From Acidimicrobiia bacterium (GTDB lineage: Bacteria > Acidobacteriota > Vicinamibacteria > Vicinamibacterales > CAVVIG01): a stretch of 64,000 bases of DNA. The translations under genes were made by a program, and so were the position numbers. The stretch lies in NCBI GenBank assembly GCA_016871175.1, contig VFZL01000009.1:62001-126000 (forward strand), given 5' to 3'. This document shows, piece by piece, positions 22,314 to 32,650 of the stretch. Below the pieces are notes generated by a model. The model was not told where the DNA came from and did no database searches. It worked only from the letters and a program-made list of their open reading frames with translations. Within the stretch, counting starts at the first letter, position 1. Every line of letters begins with the position of its first letter.

Positions 22314-22463
22314 GAAAATGATTGGATGCAGCTCAGTCCCACAGCGGACTGGCGAACTCTAACTATATCAAAGGTTTATGTTACTGTCCCGATCCACAGC
22401 AGGTCAACAATTCCGAGCGCGCCGAGCCAGCGATCTCAGAAAGCTCACGTCGAGGCACGTTCC

Positions 22464-23231
22464 ATGACGCTGTCTACGTTCGAACTTCGTACGCTGCTGG
22501 ACGGCGTCGCGTCCGGTCGAGTTGATCCGGCACACGCCGAACGTCGCGTGCTCGACGCGCTCAGCACGCCGCCCTTTCATGACTTGGGCTTCGCCCGCGT
22601 CGACCACCATCGCGCGGTCCGCCAGGGCTTCCCCGAGGTCGTCTTCGGTCTGGGCAAGACTCCTGCCCAGATCGCCGCGATCGCGGCCGAGATCGCCAGC
22701 CGCGGATCCACGCTGTTGGTCACGCGGGCGACGCTCGAGGCGTCTGACGCGGTGCGAGCCGTTGTGCCACAAGCGGTGTACCAGGCGGATGCCGGTGTCA
22801 TCTCGCTCCGTCAGACAGACGTCGCCGCCGGGCACGGCACCGTCCTGGTCGTGGCGGCGGGCACGTCGGATCTTCCCGTCGCCGAGGAGGCGGCTTGCAC
22901 AGCCGACCTCATGGGGAACCGCGTCGAGCGGCTCTACGACGTCGGTGTCGCCGGACTCCATCGGCTCCTCGCCGACCTCCCTCGCCTCGAAGCCGCACGA
23001 GTCATCATCGTTGTCGCCGGCATGGAAGGCGCCCTGCCGAGCGTCGTGGCCGGGTTTGTCAGCGTGCCCGTGATCGCGGTGCCCACGTCTGTGGGGTATG
23101 GCGCCAGCTTCGGTGGCATTGCGGCGCTGCTCGGCATGCTCAACAGTTGCGCGTCCGGGGTCTCGGTCGTCAACATCGACAATGGTTTCGGCGCGGCGGC
23201 CGTGGCAAGCGCCATCAATCACCTCGAATAG
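22464..23231 (+). CDS. larB: LarB-type nickel pincer cofactor biosynthesis protein
   Basis: VVFGLGKTPAQI, VVAAGTSDLPVAEEAACTADLMG, VVAGMEGALPSVVAGFV, VGYGASFGGIAALLGMLNSCASGVSVVNIDNGFGAA. Confidence 0.9.
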   Translation: MTLSTFELRTLLDGVASGRVDPAHAERRVLDALSTPPFHDLGFARVDHHRAVRQGFPEVVFGLGKTPAQIAAIAAEIASRGSTLLVTRATLEASDAVRAVVPQAVYQADAGVISLRQTDVAAGHGTVLVVAAGTSDLPVAEEAACTADLMGNRVERLYDVGVAGLHRLLADLPRLEAARVIIVVAGMEGALPSVVAGFVSVPVIAVPTSVGYGASFGGIAALLGMLNSCASGVSVVNIDNGFGAAAVASAINHLE

Positions 23232-23276
23232 GCTTCAGGGGTTCGCGTGTAGTACCATCCCGCCCCCCTTCCTCCT

Positions 23277-25718
23277 ATGCAATCTGGGGTCTTGCGCGCC
23301 CTCGAGTTCGATCGCATCATCGATGCGGTCCGAAGCTTCGCGCTCACACCGATGGGCGATGCGCGGCTTGCAGCGCTGACGCCGATCACGGACGCGCGAG
23401 CGGTGGCACGCCTGCTCGCGACGACGACCGAGGCGACCCTGTTCATGGCGAAGCTCGGACTGTTCGGGATTCGGGCGGCCGATGATCTCCCCGACACACT
23501 GGACGCGTTGAAGGTCGAGCAACGCGCCATCGAGCCGACCCGCCTCCTGGCGTTCGCGTCGTTCATCGAGTCTGTTTCGCAGACACGCCTGTCGATCGCG
23601 CGATCGGCGATAACCTACCCGCTGCTGGACGCCACGAGCGCACTGGTTGTGTCATTTCAGCGAGAGACGTCGGACGTACGTCGGGCCATCGACCCGAGCG
23701 GCGAGGTCGTCGACGCCGCGAGCCCGGCTCTGCGAGGGATTCGGGATCGCCTGCGGAAGCAACGTACGCGGTTGCGCGGCGAGCTGGAATCGTACCTGCG
23801 GGGACGCGACACCGCGAAGTATCTGCAGGACCAGGTCATCACCGAGCGCAATGGACGCTACGTGATCGTGATGAAAGCCGAGCATCGCGGCAACATCCCG
23901 GGCATCGTCCACGGGGCCTCGACCAGTGGGGCGAGCCTCTTCCTCGAACCGCTCAGCACGGTCGAGATCAACAACGACATCGTCGCGCTGCACGAGCAAG
24001 AGGCGGAAGAGGTCCATCGCATCCTGCTCGCGCTGACCGATGCATTTCGATCGCGGCCGGACGAGGTCCAGGCGACGGTCGAGGCGGCGACGCGACTGGA
24101 CGTGATCCAGGCACGAGCGCGGTTTTCTGAGCTCGTCGACGGAGTCGAACCCACCTTCACACAGGACGGGACATTCGAGCTTCTCGCCGCTCGACATCCG
24201 CTGCTCCTGCCGCAGGTGCTCGATCGGCTCCCGCCGGACGCCGACGTGGATGAGGGGACGCGGCAATCGCGAAAGCGCGACCCCGTGCCGGTCACCATCC
24301 GGCTGCTGCCGCCGTCGACGGTTCTGCTCATCACGGGGCCAAATACCGGCGGCAAGACGGTTGCGCTCAAGAACGCCGGACTGTTGGCGCTGATGGCGCA
24401 AGCGGGTCTGCGCATCCCGGTGGCCCAAGGCTCGCGGTTGCCTGTCTTCCAGTCGGTGTTCGCGGACATCGGCGACGAGCAATCCATCGAAGCGAGCCTG
24501 AGCACGTTCTCCGCACACATCACGAACATCGCGTCGATGGATCGCGAACTGCAAACGCCGGCCCTCGTCCTTCTGGATGAAGTCGGATCGGGCACCGATC
24601 CGATCGAAGGCGGCGCGCTGGGTGTTGCGATCATCGATCATCTCCGAACCCGGGGAGCCACCGTCGTCGCCACCAGTCACTACGACGCGCTCAAGACGTA
24701 TGCCTCCACGACGCCCGGGGTCGCGTGCGCGGCGTTCGGCTTCGACGCGACCAGCTTTGCGCCCACCTATCAGCTCGTCTACGGCACGCCCGGACGAAGC
24801 TTGGCGCTGGAGGTCGCCGCGCGGCTCGGGCTGGACCCTTCGATCGTCGCGAACGCGCGGCGAAACATCAGCACGCGAGACGCGCAGCTCGCCGAACACC
24901 TGGCGAAGATCGACCGCGACGTTCGTGCACTCGAGCACGACACTCGCGCCCTCGCGCGCGAGCGGGAGGAGTTGACGGCGCTCGACTCGAGGCTCCGCCA
25001 GCGAGAGGACGCGCTGCGCCAACGCGAGGAGAGTTCGCGCAAGCGCCTGAGCGATGCGGTCGAGGCCGAAGTGCGACAGGCCCGGCGTGAGATCGACGAG
25101 ATCATCGACGGTCTGAAGCAACGGACCGAGCGGATCGCGCAGGGCGCCGGTAGACTCGTGACCACTGGTGACACCGGCCACGCGCGGCGAGACGCGCGCG
25201 CGGCCGTCGATCTGATCATGAGGCGACACGGCGAGCCCTCGGGCCCATCGCCGAGCGAAGCGGAACCGAAACGGCCACCAGCCGTCGGCGATCGGGTCAG
25301 CGTGGGCGCACTCGGGATCGAGGGGACTGTCACAGAGGTCAAGGGCGAGAACCTCGTCGTTGACGTGAAAGGCAAGCGCATGCGGGCCGACGCCCGAGAG
25401 GTGCGCGTCCTCGGTGGTGCGCCCGCACCACCTCGCGTCAACGTCCACGTCGATCTGCAACCGCGCACCGGGTCCGTGCTGGACCTGAACGTGATCGGCT
25501 GCACGGTGGACGAAGCGATCACGCGGACGGAGCGGTTCCTCGACGAGTCCCTGCTGACCGATCAACGTTCGTTCCGCCTGATCCACGGCCACGGGACCGG
25601 CCAGCTTCGGCGAGGGCTCACCGCGTACCTGAGGCAGCATCCCCTGGTCGCCAGCGTCCAGGCGGCGCCGCCCGAGCATGGTGGCGGCGGTGTCACGCTC
25701 GTGGAGTTGAAGGACTGA
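23277..25718 (+). CDS. mutS2: Endonuclease MutS2
   Basis: GPNTGGKTVALKNAGLLALMAQAG, FADIGDEQSIEASLSTFSAH, DEVGSGTDPIEGGALG and C-terminal Smr domain (LIHGHGTGQLRRGLTAYLR). Confidence 0.96.
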   Translation: MQSGVLRALEFDRIIDAVRSFALTPMGDARLAALTPITDARAVARLLATTTEATLFMAKLGLFGIRAADDLPDTLDALKVEQRAIEPTRLLAFASFIESVSQTRLSIARSAITYPLLDATSALVVSFQRETSDVRRAIDPSGEVVDAASPALRGIRDRLRKQRTRLRGELESYLRGRDTAKYLQDQVITERNGRYVIVMKAEHRGNIPGIVHGASTSGASLFLEPLSTVEINNDIVALHEQEAEEVHRILLALTDAFRSRPDEVQATVEAATRLDVIQARARFSELVDGVEPTFTQDGTFELLAARHPLLLPQVLDRLPPDADVDEGTRQSRKRDPVPVTIRLLPPSTVLLITGPNTGGKTVALKNAGLLALMAQAGLRIPVAQGSRLPVFQSVFADIGDEQSIEASLSTFSAHITNIASMDRELQTPALVLLDEVGSGTDPIEGGALGVAIIDHLRTRGATVVATSHYDALKTYASTTPGVACAAFGFDATSFAPTYQLVYGTPGRSLALEVAARLGLDPSIVANARRNISTRDAQLAEHLAKIDRDVRALEHDTRALAREREELTALDSRLRQREDALRQREESSRKRLSDAVEAEVRQARREIDEIIDGLKQRTERIAQGAGRLVTTGDTGHARRDARAAVDLIMRRHGEPSGPSPSEAEPKRPPAVGDRVSVGALGIEGTVTEVKGENLVVDVKGKRMRADAREVRVLGGAPAPPRVNVHVDLQPRTGSVLDLNVIGCTVDEAITRTERFLDESLLTDQRSFRLIHGHGTGQLRRGLTAYLRQHPLVASVQAAPPEHGGGGVTLVELKD

Positions 25719-25719
25719 C

Positions 25720-27561
25720 GTGGGCCTCTATCCGCAGTCGTTCATCGACGAGCTCCGGCTGCAGGCCAACATCCTGCAGGTCGTGCAGGAGTACGTGCCG
25801 CTGCGGAAGGCGGGCACAAACAGTTGGAAGGGCCTCTGTCCCTTTCATTCCGAGAAGACCCCCTCGTTCCATGTCGTTCCCGACCGCCAGTTCTTCAAAT
25901 GCCACGGCTGCGGCAAGGGCGGGGACGTGTTCAAGTTTCTCGAGCTCCACGAGCGGTTGACGTTCACGGAAGCCGTCAGATTCCTGGCGCAGAAATTCGG
26001 CGTCGCGTTACCCGAGACGACCAATGAGGACGACTCGCGCCGCGATGCCGGTGCGCGTGAGTCGCTGCTCAAGATGCACGAGGTCGCGAGCGCGTACTTT
26101 CGCGAGCAGCTTGAAGGTCCCGCGGGTGCACGCGCGCGTCAGCTCATCGCCGACCGCGGCATCAACCCCAGCACCGCCCAGCAGCTGGGGCTCGGGTTCG
26201 CGCCGCCGTCGCGCGAGGGGCTGAAGGCGCGCCTGCTCAAGCAAGGATTCGCGCTCCCAGCCGTGCTCCAGAGCGGTCTGGTGGTGCAGCGCGAGGCTCA
26301 GGCGCCTGCTTCGGGCTCGTCCCATGGGACCGGCTCCGCGCACGGGGAGGGTGTCGATCGGTTCCGCAATCGCCTGATGATTCCGATCTGCCGCGATACC
26401 GGCTCGATCATCGCGTTCGGCGGTCGCGCGATGGAATCCGATCAGGTGCCAAAGTATCTGAACTCGCCTGAGACCCCGATCTACTCGAAGGGCCGGATAC
26501 TGTACGGGCTGCATCTCACCAAGCAGGCGATCCGCAAGTTGGGCTACGTCGTGCTCGTGGAGGGATACTTCGACTTCGCGCAAGTGTTCCAAAGCCAGGC
26601 GGCGCCTGTGGTGGCCAGTTGTGGCACCGCGCTGACGCCGTATCAGGCAGAGCTGCTTCGTCGGTTCACCACGAAGGTCGTCCTCAGCTACGACCCGGAC
26701 GCCGCCGGCGAGGGGGCCGCGGCGAAGTCGTCGGAGCTCCTCGTCAAGGAGGGGTTCGACGTGAACGTCCTCGTTCTGGACCGCGGGCAGGATCCCGATA
26801 CGTTCATCCAGCGGAACGGCGGAGCGGCCTACCAGGCCCGACTCAAGGCATCGCGGCCGTATCTGGACTACTTGATGGATGCCGCCACGCGAGGCGTCAA
26901 GATGCAGGACGCCAACGCCCAGCGTGCGTTTCTGGGCAAAATGCTGGCCATCGCGGCCTGGTTACCCGAGGCCACGGCTCGGGACCAATTCGCGGACAAA
27001 GTCGCGCATCGAGCGAGCATCACAGCCGAGGTCGTCCAGAGCGAATTCCGTAAGCTGGCCGCGAAGCGGCAGACCAGTCTGACCCGGGCGGAGCTACCGG
27101 GCCTCGGGGAGATAAAGCCGGCCGAAAGAGCCCTGATTTGGTGGCTGATTCAGCGTCCAATCGAGGCTTTGCCGGCCGTCGTCGCGCTGGAGGAGGACGA
27201 CCTGCGCCTGCTCGTGACGCGACCGGTACTACAACTGGCCCAGTCCCTGCAGAATCTTCCGCCCGAGGGGGTTCCGTCCGCCCTTATTCAGCGTCTAAAC
27301 GAGCAGGACGCTGAACTGGTCACCGGAATTGCGTCCGAAGAGGTGGCTCCCGCTAAGTCGTTGGAGGAATGTGTGTCCGCGGTTCGTCGGCTTCGTATCG
27401 ACCACGAGCTGGCCGGCGTCCAACGCGCGATCCAACAGTTGCTGCAAGGCGCCTACTGGAACGACGACGACCTCAACGCGTTGCTCAGAAAGAAGGAAGA
27501 ACTCTCCCGTCAGAAGCGATCGCTGAACGACGATCTGTGGCAAGATGTCGGACTGCGCTGA
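25720..27561 (+). CDS. dnaG: DNA primase
   Basis: CHC2 zinc finger, YLNSPETPIYSKGRILYGLHLTKQAIRK, VEGYFDFAQVFQ, GTALTPYQAELLRRFTTKVVLSYDPDAAG. Confidence 0.97.
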   Translation: MGLYPQSFIDELRLQANILQVVQEYVPLRKAGTNSWKGLCPFHSEKTPSFHVVPDRQFFKCHGCGKGGDVFKFLELHERLTFTEAVRFLAQKFGVALPETTNEDDSRRDAGARESLLKMHEVASAYFREQLEGPAGARARQLIADRGINPSTAQQLGLGFAPPSREGLKARLLKQGFALPAVLQSGLVVQREAQAPASGSSHGTGSAHGEGVDRFRNRLMIPICRDTGSIIAFGGRAMESDQVPKYLNSPETPIYSKGRILYGLHLTKQAIRKLGYVVLVEGYFDFAQVFQSQAAPVVASCGTALTPYQAELLRRFTTKVVLSYDPDAAGEGAAAKSSELLVKEGFDVNVLVLDRGQDPDTFIQRNGGAAYQARLKASRPYLDYLMDAATRGVKMQDANAQRAFLGKMLAIAAWLPEATARDQFADKVAHRASITAEVVQSEFRKLAAKRQTSLTRAELPGLGEIKPAERALIWWLIQRPIEALPAVVALEEDDLRLLVTRPVLQLAQSLQNLPPEGVPSALIQRLNEQDAELVTGIASEEVAPAKSLEECVSAVRRLRIDHELAGVQRAIQQLLQGAYWNDDDLNALLRKKEELSRQKRSLNDDLWQDVGLR

Positions 27562-27609
27562 AGGTGAGATGAGGCGCGACTCGGCAAGCCCTCCGAAGGA
27601 TCTTTTTGC

Positions 27610-29325
27610 ATGTCGATCGAAGAAAAATACGACGAAGTACGGCAGCTCATTAATATCGGCAAGGAAAGGGGTTACCTGCTGTACGACGAGGTCAACGAGA
27701 TGCTGCCGTCGGAGATTACCTCGTCCGACGAACTCGACGACCTGTTCAACACGTTCGGGAGTGCCGGAATCGAGGTCATCGATTCCGACCAAAAGTACCT
27801 CCGGGACGACAAGCCGATCGACCGCACGGCCGAGGGTTCCGAAGAGCTCGAGCTGGACCTGACTCCGGGGACGCTGGACAAGACGAACGATCCGGTACGC
27901 CTGTACCTGCGGGAGATGGGCACGGTCCCGTTGCTCACCCGCGAGGGCGAGGTGGAGATTGCGCGCCGGATTGAACGCGGCAAGCTGGCGGTCATCAAGT
28001 CCATTTCGCGCACGCCGCTGGTCGCCAAGAAGGTGATCGAGCTCGGCGACCAGCTCCACAGCGGCGACCGCACCATTCGCGAGCTCGTGATCTTCAACGA
28101 CGAGGAGATTACGGACGAGCGGATCCTGGAGCGGTCGAAGCAAGTCCAGAAGCAGATTGAAGCCGTCCGCAAGTCGCGGGGGGCGTCCGAGAAGCTGTTC
28201 GAGAAGCTGAAGGAAACGCCGCGAGGCACGACGACCCGCGACAAGCGCAAATATCGGCGCGCAAGGTGGGCCGCCATGCGCGCCCAGATCGAGTTGTCGC
28301 AGAAGATCCGAGAGATCGAATTCACCGAATCGGTCAAGCGGCGCCTCATCGACGAGATGAAGGACGCCGTCGAGTCCGTCAAGGGCGTGCAGCGCGAGAT
28401 CGAAGCGCTGGATCGGTTGCTCAACCCGAAGAACAAGAAGCACAAGCTCAAGGAAGAGGATCGCAAGGACGTCCAGCGCCAAATCAAGGACTACAAGCTC
28501 AAGCTCAAGGCGATGACCGATACGCTCGAGCAGGAGCCCGCCGAGCTCAAGAAGACGCTGAACACGATCGTGCGCGGCGAGTATCAAGCCGAGCAGGCCA
28601 AGAAGGAGCTGGTCGAGGCCAACCTTCGTCTCGTGGTGTCGATTGCCAAGAAGTACACGAACCGTGGATTGCAGTTCCTCGATTTGATTCAGGAAGGCAA
28701 CATCGGCCTGATGAAGGCGGTCGACAAGTTCGAGTACCGCCGCGGCTACAAGTTCTCGACCTACGCCACGTGGTGGATCCGTCAGGCCATCACACGTGCG
28801 ATTGCCGACCAGGCGCGGACCATCCGCATCCCGGTCCACATGATCGAGACCATCAACAAGCTCATTCGCACCTCCCGAGCACTCGTCCAGGAGCTGGGAC
28901 GCGAGCCGACCTCCGAAGAGATCGCCAAGCGGATGGACATCCCGGTGTCGAAGGTCCGCAAGGTGCTGAAGATCGCCCAGGAGCCGATCTCACTCGAGAC
29001 GCCAATCGGGGAAGAGGAAGACTCGCATCTTGGCGACTTCATCGAGGATCGCCAAGTGATATCGCCGGCCGAAGCGGTGATCAACCTGAACCTGAAGGAA
29101 GAGACCGAGTCGGTGCTGAAGACGCTCACGCCACGCGAGGAAAAGGTGATCAAGATGCGGTTCGGCGTCGGCGACGGCAGTGAGCACACCCTGGAGGAGG
29201 TCGGCCAGAGCTTCGCCGTCACTCGCGAGCGCATCCGCCAGATCGAGGCCAAAGCGCTCCGCAAGCTGCGGCACCCCTCTCGGAGCCGCAAGCTGCGCGC
29301 GTTCTTGGAGGGAAGAACCTCGTAG
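27610..29325 (+). CDS. rpoD: RNA polymerase primary sigma factor
   Basis: [74 protein letters not shown] and [31 protein letters not shown]. Confidence 0.98.
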   Translation: MSIEEKYDEVRQLINIGKERGYLLYDEVNEMLPSEITSSDELDDLFNTFGSAGIEVIDSDQKYLRDDKPIDRTAEGSEELELDLTPGTLDKTNDPVRLYLREMGTVPLLTREGEVEIARRIERGKLAVIKSISRTPLVAKKVIELGDQLHSGDRTIRELVIFNDEEITDERILERSKQVQKQIEAVRKSRGASEKLFEKLKETPRGTTTRDKRKYRRARWAAMRAQIELSQKIREIEFTESVKRRLIDEMKDAVESVKGVQREIEALDRLLNPKNKKHKLKEEDRKDVQRQIKDYKLKLKAMTDTLEQEPAELKKTLNTIVRGEYQAEQAKKELVEANLRLVVSIAKKYTNRGLQFLDLIQEGNIGLMKAVDKFEYRRGYKFSTYATWWIRQAITRAIADQARTIRIPVHMIETINKLIRTSRALVQELGREPTSEEIAKRMDIPVSKVRKVLKIAQEPISLETPIGEEEDSHLGDFIEDRQVISPAEAVINLNLKEETESVLKTLTPREEKVIKMRFGVGDGSEHTLEEVGQSFAVTRERIRQIEAKALRKLRHPSRSRKLRAFLEGRTS

Positions 29326-29464
29326 TCGTTGGTCGTTCGTCATTGGTCTGCAGTCGATGGTCAATGGTCGCGTGAAGTCATCGATGGTCACTGGACCTGA
29401 GCCCGCGGTCGGCGCGCAGGAAAACGCGACCTGGGACCTGCGACTTGGGGCTTGCGACAAAGTG

Positions 29465-29540
29465 GGGCCCATAGCTCAACGGTGAGAGCCGCCGGCTCAT
29501 AACCGGCCCGTTCCAGGTTCGAATCCTGGTGGGCCCACCA
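29465..29540 (+). tRNA. tRNA with anticodon CAU (elongator Met or lysidine-type Ile2)
   Basis: Manual cloverleaf: acceptor GGGCCCA/TGGGCCC, D stem GCTC/GAGC, anticodon stem GCCGG/CCGGC with CTCATAA loop, T arm CCAGG-TTCGAAT-CCTGG, encoded CCA. Confidence 0.95.
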
Positions 29541-29597
29541 CCTTCCGCTCGCGCCTGACATGTGTGGCGCGAGCTTCGGGTGACGGGCCACGAGGAC

Positions 29598-29626
29598 GCT
29601 CACACTTGGGACATCGAATGTGAGCT
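29598..29626. terminator. Candidate hairpin downstream of the tRNA
   Basis: GCTCACA(C)TT ... AATGTGAGC inverted repeat. Confidence 0.35.
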
Positions 29627-29710
29627 TCGGGTGGCGTGCAAGTCGACGTGAGAGGGACGGTAGGCTGCTCTCGGGAATCGGTTCCACACGGTGGAGGCAC
29701 AATCCTGGCG

Positions 29711-30448
29711 ATGAATGCGGATCTCCAGCGCGTGATCGAACTGCAACGCTTCGACTCCCTCGTTCACGACGCGCAGCGTCGTCTCGCCGACGAACCCGAT
29801 CGCCTCCGGGCGCTCGACGCGCGGCTGGAGACCGCCAGGCAACACCTGGCTTCCGTCAAGGAAGGCCTGGCTCAAAGCCAGACCGCTCGCCGTGAGGTCG
29901 AGAAAGAAGTCGCGGTCCACCAGGGCCGTCTCTCCAAGTATCGCGACCAACTGATGGCCGTGAAGACCAACATCGAGTACCAGGCGATGCAGAAGGAGAT
30001 CGCCTTCGCTCAAACGGAGGTCAAGACGCTCGAAGACAAGATCCTCGAGCGGATGCTGGAGGGCGATGAGCTGATGGCAGCGGTCAAGCTCGCGGAGGAA
30101 AATCTCGCGGGCGCTCAGAAGGCCTTCGAGGCCGACAAGCGCGCGCTCACCGCCGAGGTCAGCGAGCTGAAGAAGGTCATCGAGAGTCTGACCGCGCAGC
30201 GAGCGGCGGTCGTGGCGCAGCTCGATCCCACGGTCCTCGCGACGTTTCAGCTCGTGTCCGGGCGCCGCAACGGCGTCGCGGTCGCCGAGGCGCGCGACGG
30301 CATCTGCACGATCTGTCACGTGCGATTGCGCCCACAGGTGTTCAACACGGTGCGCCGGAACGAAGAAATCCTGCAGTGCGACAGTTGTCAGCGCATCCTC
30401 TACTTCGTCCCGGCCGCCACCGCCGGCGCTGCTCAAACGGCGACGTGA
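29711..30448 (+). CDS. Coiled-coil C4-type zinc ribbon protein
   Basis: Long coiled coil, then CTICHVRLRPQVFNTVRRNEEILQCDSCQRILYF. Confidence 0.9.
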   Translation: MNADLQRVIELQRFDSLVHDAQRRLADEPDRLRALDARLETARQHLASVKEGLAQSQTARREVEKEVAVHQGRLSKYRDQLMAVKTNIEYQAMQKEIAFAQTEVKTLEDKILERMLEGDELMAAVKLAEENLAGAQKAFEADKRALTAEVSELKKVIESLTAQRAAVVAQLDPTVLATFQLVSGRRNGVAVAEARDGICTICHVRLRPQVFNTVRRNEEILQCDSCQRILYFVPAATAGAAQTAT

Positions 30449-30909
30449 GCCAGCTTCCCCTGTTCGACGCCAACCCGTCACCCCCCGCCGGCAGGGCCCG
30501 GCTGCGGGAGATCGTCGCCTACACGGACGGTGGCGCGCGCGGCAACCCAGGACCTGCGGGCTACGGCGTGCGGATCGAGCGCCCCGACGGCACGCTCGTT
30601 GCGGAGTTCGGAGACTCGATTGGCGTCGCCACCAACAACGTGGCGGAGTACCGGGGCCTCATCGCGGCGCTCCAGTACGCGCACGACCGGGGCATCCCCC
30701 GCGTGCACGTTCGGTCCGATTCGCTCCTGCTGGTGCAGCAGATACTGGGCCGGTACAAAGTGAAGAACGCTGGCTTGCAGGCACTGCACGCTCGAGCGAC
30801 GCTCCTGGCGCGAGAGGTCGGTCGCGTCACCTACGAGCACGTCGGACGATCATCGAATGCGCACGCCGATCGCTTGGCCAACGCCGCTATGGACGCGGCT
30901 GGCACCTGA
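30445..30909 (+). CDS. Ribonuclease HI family protein
   Basis: AYTDGGARGNPGPAGYG, NNVAEYRGLIAAL, VRSDSLLLVQQI, HVGRSSNAHADRLAN; GTG start overlaps the upstream stop. Confidence 0.93.
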   Translation: MSQLPLFDANPSPPAGRARLREIVAYTDGGARGNPGPAGYGVRIERPDGTLVAEFGDSIGVATNNVAEYRGLIAALQYAHDRGIPRVHVRSDSLLLVQQILGRYKVKNAGLQALHARATLLAREVGRVTYEHVGRSSNAHADRLANAAMDAAGT

Positions 30910-31753
30910 TCGCGCCGACGACCCGGCCGGCCGGAACCCCATCGCGGCGGTACGAGCACAACACCCGGGGATGGCTCGCGGTGCACAGCCCCGCCCCATA
31001 GATCTGGGCCTTCGGAACTCCAGCCTCCACGAGCTGGTCCGACGCCATCAGCCAGCCGTCGAAGAACCAGCGATCGGGACGCCGGGCGGCGGTGGCAAGC
31101 GGCGGCATCGGCTTGTTCAGGTTGCTCGCGTGGGGCTGTTCGAGAAACACGCGATCGAGGAGCGTGTTCGAGAAGTGGGTGCTCGCGAACGCATCCCGCA
31201 CGTCGGGGCCCACCTCGTAGCAGCACGCGCCTATGCTTGGCCCGAGCGCCACGATCACGTTGGCTGGCCGCGAGCCGAACGTCGTCTCCAAGGCCCGAAG
31301 CGCAACTTGTGGCACACGCGCCGCCATGCCTCGCCAGCCGGCGTGCGCAGCCGCGACCACGCCTGTCGCGCGGTCCACCATCAGCATCGGCACGCAGTCG
31401 GCTGCCTGCACGGCCGCAGCCGCGTCCGGCTCACCCAAGAGGATGATATCCGCCTCTGGACGAACACGATCAACCGCCGCGCGCGTCCCGACGATGACGG
31501 CGGCACCGTGCACCTGCGTGGCCCGCACAAGGCGATGCTGATCGATGGACAGCGCGTCAGTGACTTGGCGCCACGCCTCCTCGAGAGACGATTCGCCGGT
31601 CTCGGCCGTCGCGTCCCGTGCGCGGGCGCCAAGGGCCCACAGGGCCGTCGTGAACAGGTGAGGCGCGAACGGTTCGAGCGGCCGGCACACGAGGAACGGT
31701 CTTCGCTGCTGGTCTCGCCACTCGAACGAATCGCCGGGCAGAGGCAGGCTCAT
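30887..31753 (-). CDS. pgeF: Polyphenol oxidase/laccase-domain (YfiH/PgeF) protein
   Basis: VHGAAVIV, AVQAADCVPMLMVDRATGVVAAAHAGWRGMAA, ALGPSIGACCYEVG. Confidence 0.92.
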   Translation of the reverse strand: MSLPLPGDSFEWRDQQRRPFLVCRPLEPFAPHLFTTALWALGARARDATAETGESSLEEAWRQVTDALSIDQHRLVRATQVHGAAVIVGTRAAVDRVRPEADIILLGEPDAAAAVQAADCVPMLMVDRATGVVAAAHAGWRGMAARVPQVALRALETTFGSRPANVIVALGPSIGACCYEVGPDVRDAFASTHFSNTLLDRVFLEQPHASNLNKPMPPLATAARRPDRWFFDGWLMASDQLVEAGVPKAQIYGAGLCTASHPRVLCSYRRDGVPAGRVVGAIRCQPRP

Positions 31754-31771
31754 CCCACTATCATCACATCT

Positions 31772-32155
31772 ATGCCCGACATCATCGGCCTCGGCCTGGA
31801 TTCCACGGACATCCCACGCATAGAGGACGTGATCGGGCGCTGGGGAGAGCGCTTCGTGCAACGGATCTTCACCGAGGGGGAGATCACGTACTGCCGGCGG
31901 CGCCATCGCCCAGGGATTCATTTCGCGGGGCGATTCGCGGCGAAAGAAGCCACCATGAAAGCGCTCGGCACGGGTTTCTCGCACGACGTCTTCTGGCGAG
32001 ACATCGAGGTCGTGCGCCCTGGCGGCCCTCCGCGGCTCATCCTCCGCGGGGGGGCCCTTCGGCGATTCGAGATGATGGGTGGTGGATCCTCCCTCCTCAC
32101 CATCACGCATTCGGAGACCGTCGCGTTGGCGCAGGTCATCTTGCTCGGCCGGTGA
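31772..32155 (+). CDS. acpS: Holo-ACP synthase
   Basis: IGLGLDSTDIPRIE, FTEGEITYCRRR, FAGRFAAKEATMKALGTG. Confidence 0.94.
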   Translation: MPDIIGLGLDSTDIPRIEDVIGRWGERFVQRIFTEGEITYCRRRHRPGIHFAGRFAAKEATMKALGTGFSHDVFWRDIEVVRPGGPPRLILRGGALRRFEMMGGGSSLLTITHSETVALAQVILLGR

Positions 32156-32344
32156 CCGCCGCGAGCAACCCCGGTTGTCGATTTCGACGCGCGCGAGGCA
32201 ACGATCGCGTCACCTGATCGTCTGCGGGTCGGCCAAACGACGGTCCATGTGTGACTTCCAGCCTCACCGCGGACGGCCAGCCTCGGGCATCCATCCTGCT
32301 CTCTCGAGCGATGGACCATACGGTCGGAACGGAGCGGATGAGAG

Positions 32345-32650
32345 ATGACGGTCAAGATCACACCGAACGACAAGGGAAACCCCGCGGGCAAGCTGGCTGA
32401 CGCAGAACTCCACTTCGTCGAGGGTCCCCTCGACGGACTCAAGCTGATTGGCTTTTCCGTGTGGGAACGGCGTGGCAGCTCAGGCAGCCGAAACGTCACC
32501 TTTCCTGCGCGACAGTACACGGTCAATGGCGAGCGCCGGAGCTACGCGCTGCTCCGTCCGGTCGTGGATACTACGGCTCAGAACAAGATTCGCGATCTCA
32601 TCCTCGAGGCGTTTCATGACTTTGAGGAGCGTGCGGCTCTGACACGCTAG
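32345..32650 (+). CDS. Small conserved-looking hypothetical protein
   Basis: ORF MTVKITPNDKGNPAGKLADAELHFVEGPLDGLKLIGFSVWERRG...; coding composition. Confidence 0.75.
   Translation: MTVKITPNDKGNPAGKLADAELHFVEGPLDGLKLIGFSVWERRGSSGSRNVTFPARQYTVNGERRSYALLRPVVDTTAQNKIRDLILEAFHDFEERAALTR

Noticed and set aside
20538-23231. 897-aa plus-strand ORF
   Set aside because: Most of it is antisense to citrate synthase and a glycosyltransferase; only the C-terminal part (from 22464) is the real larB.
23652-25679. 675-aa minus-strand ORF
   Set aside because: Antisense shadow of mutS2.
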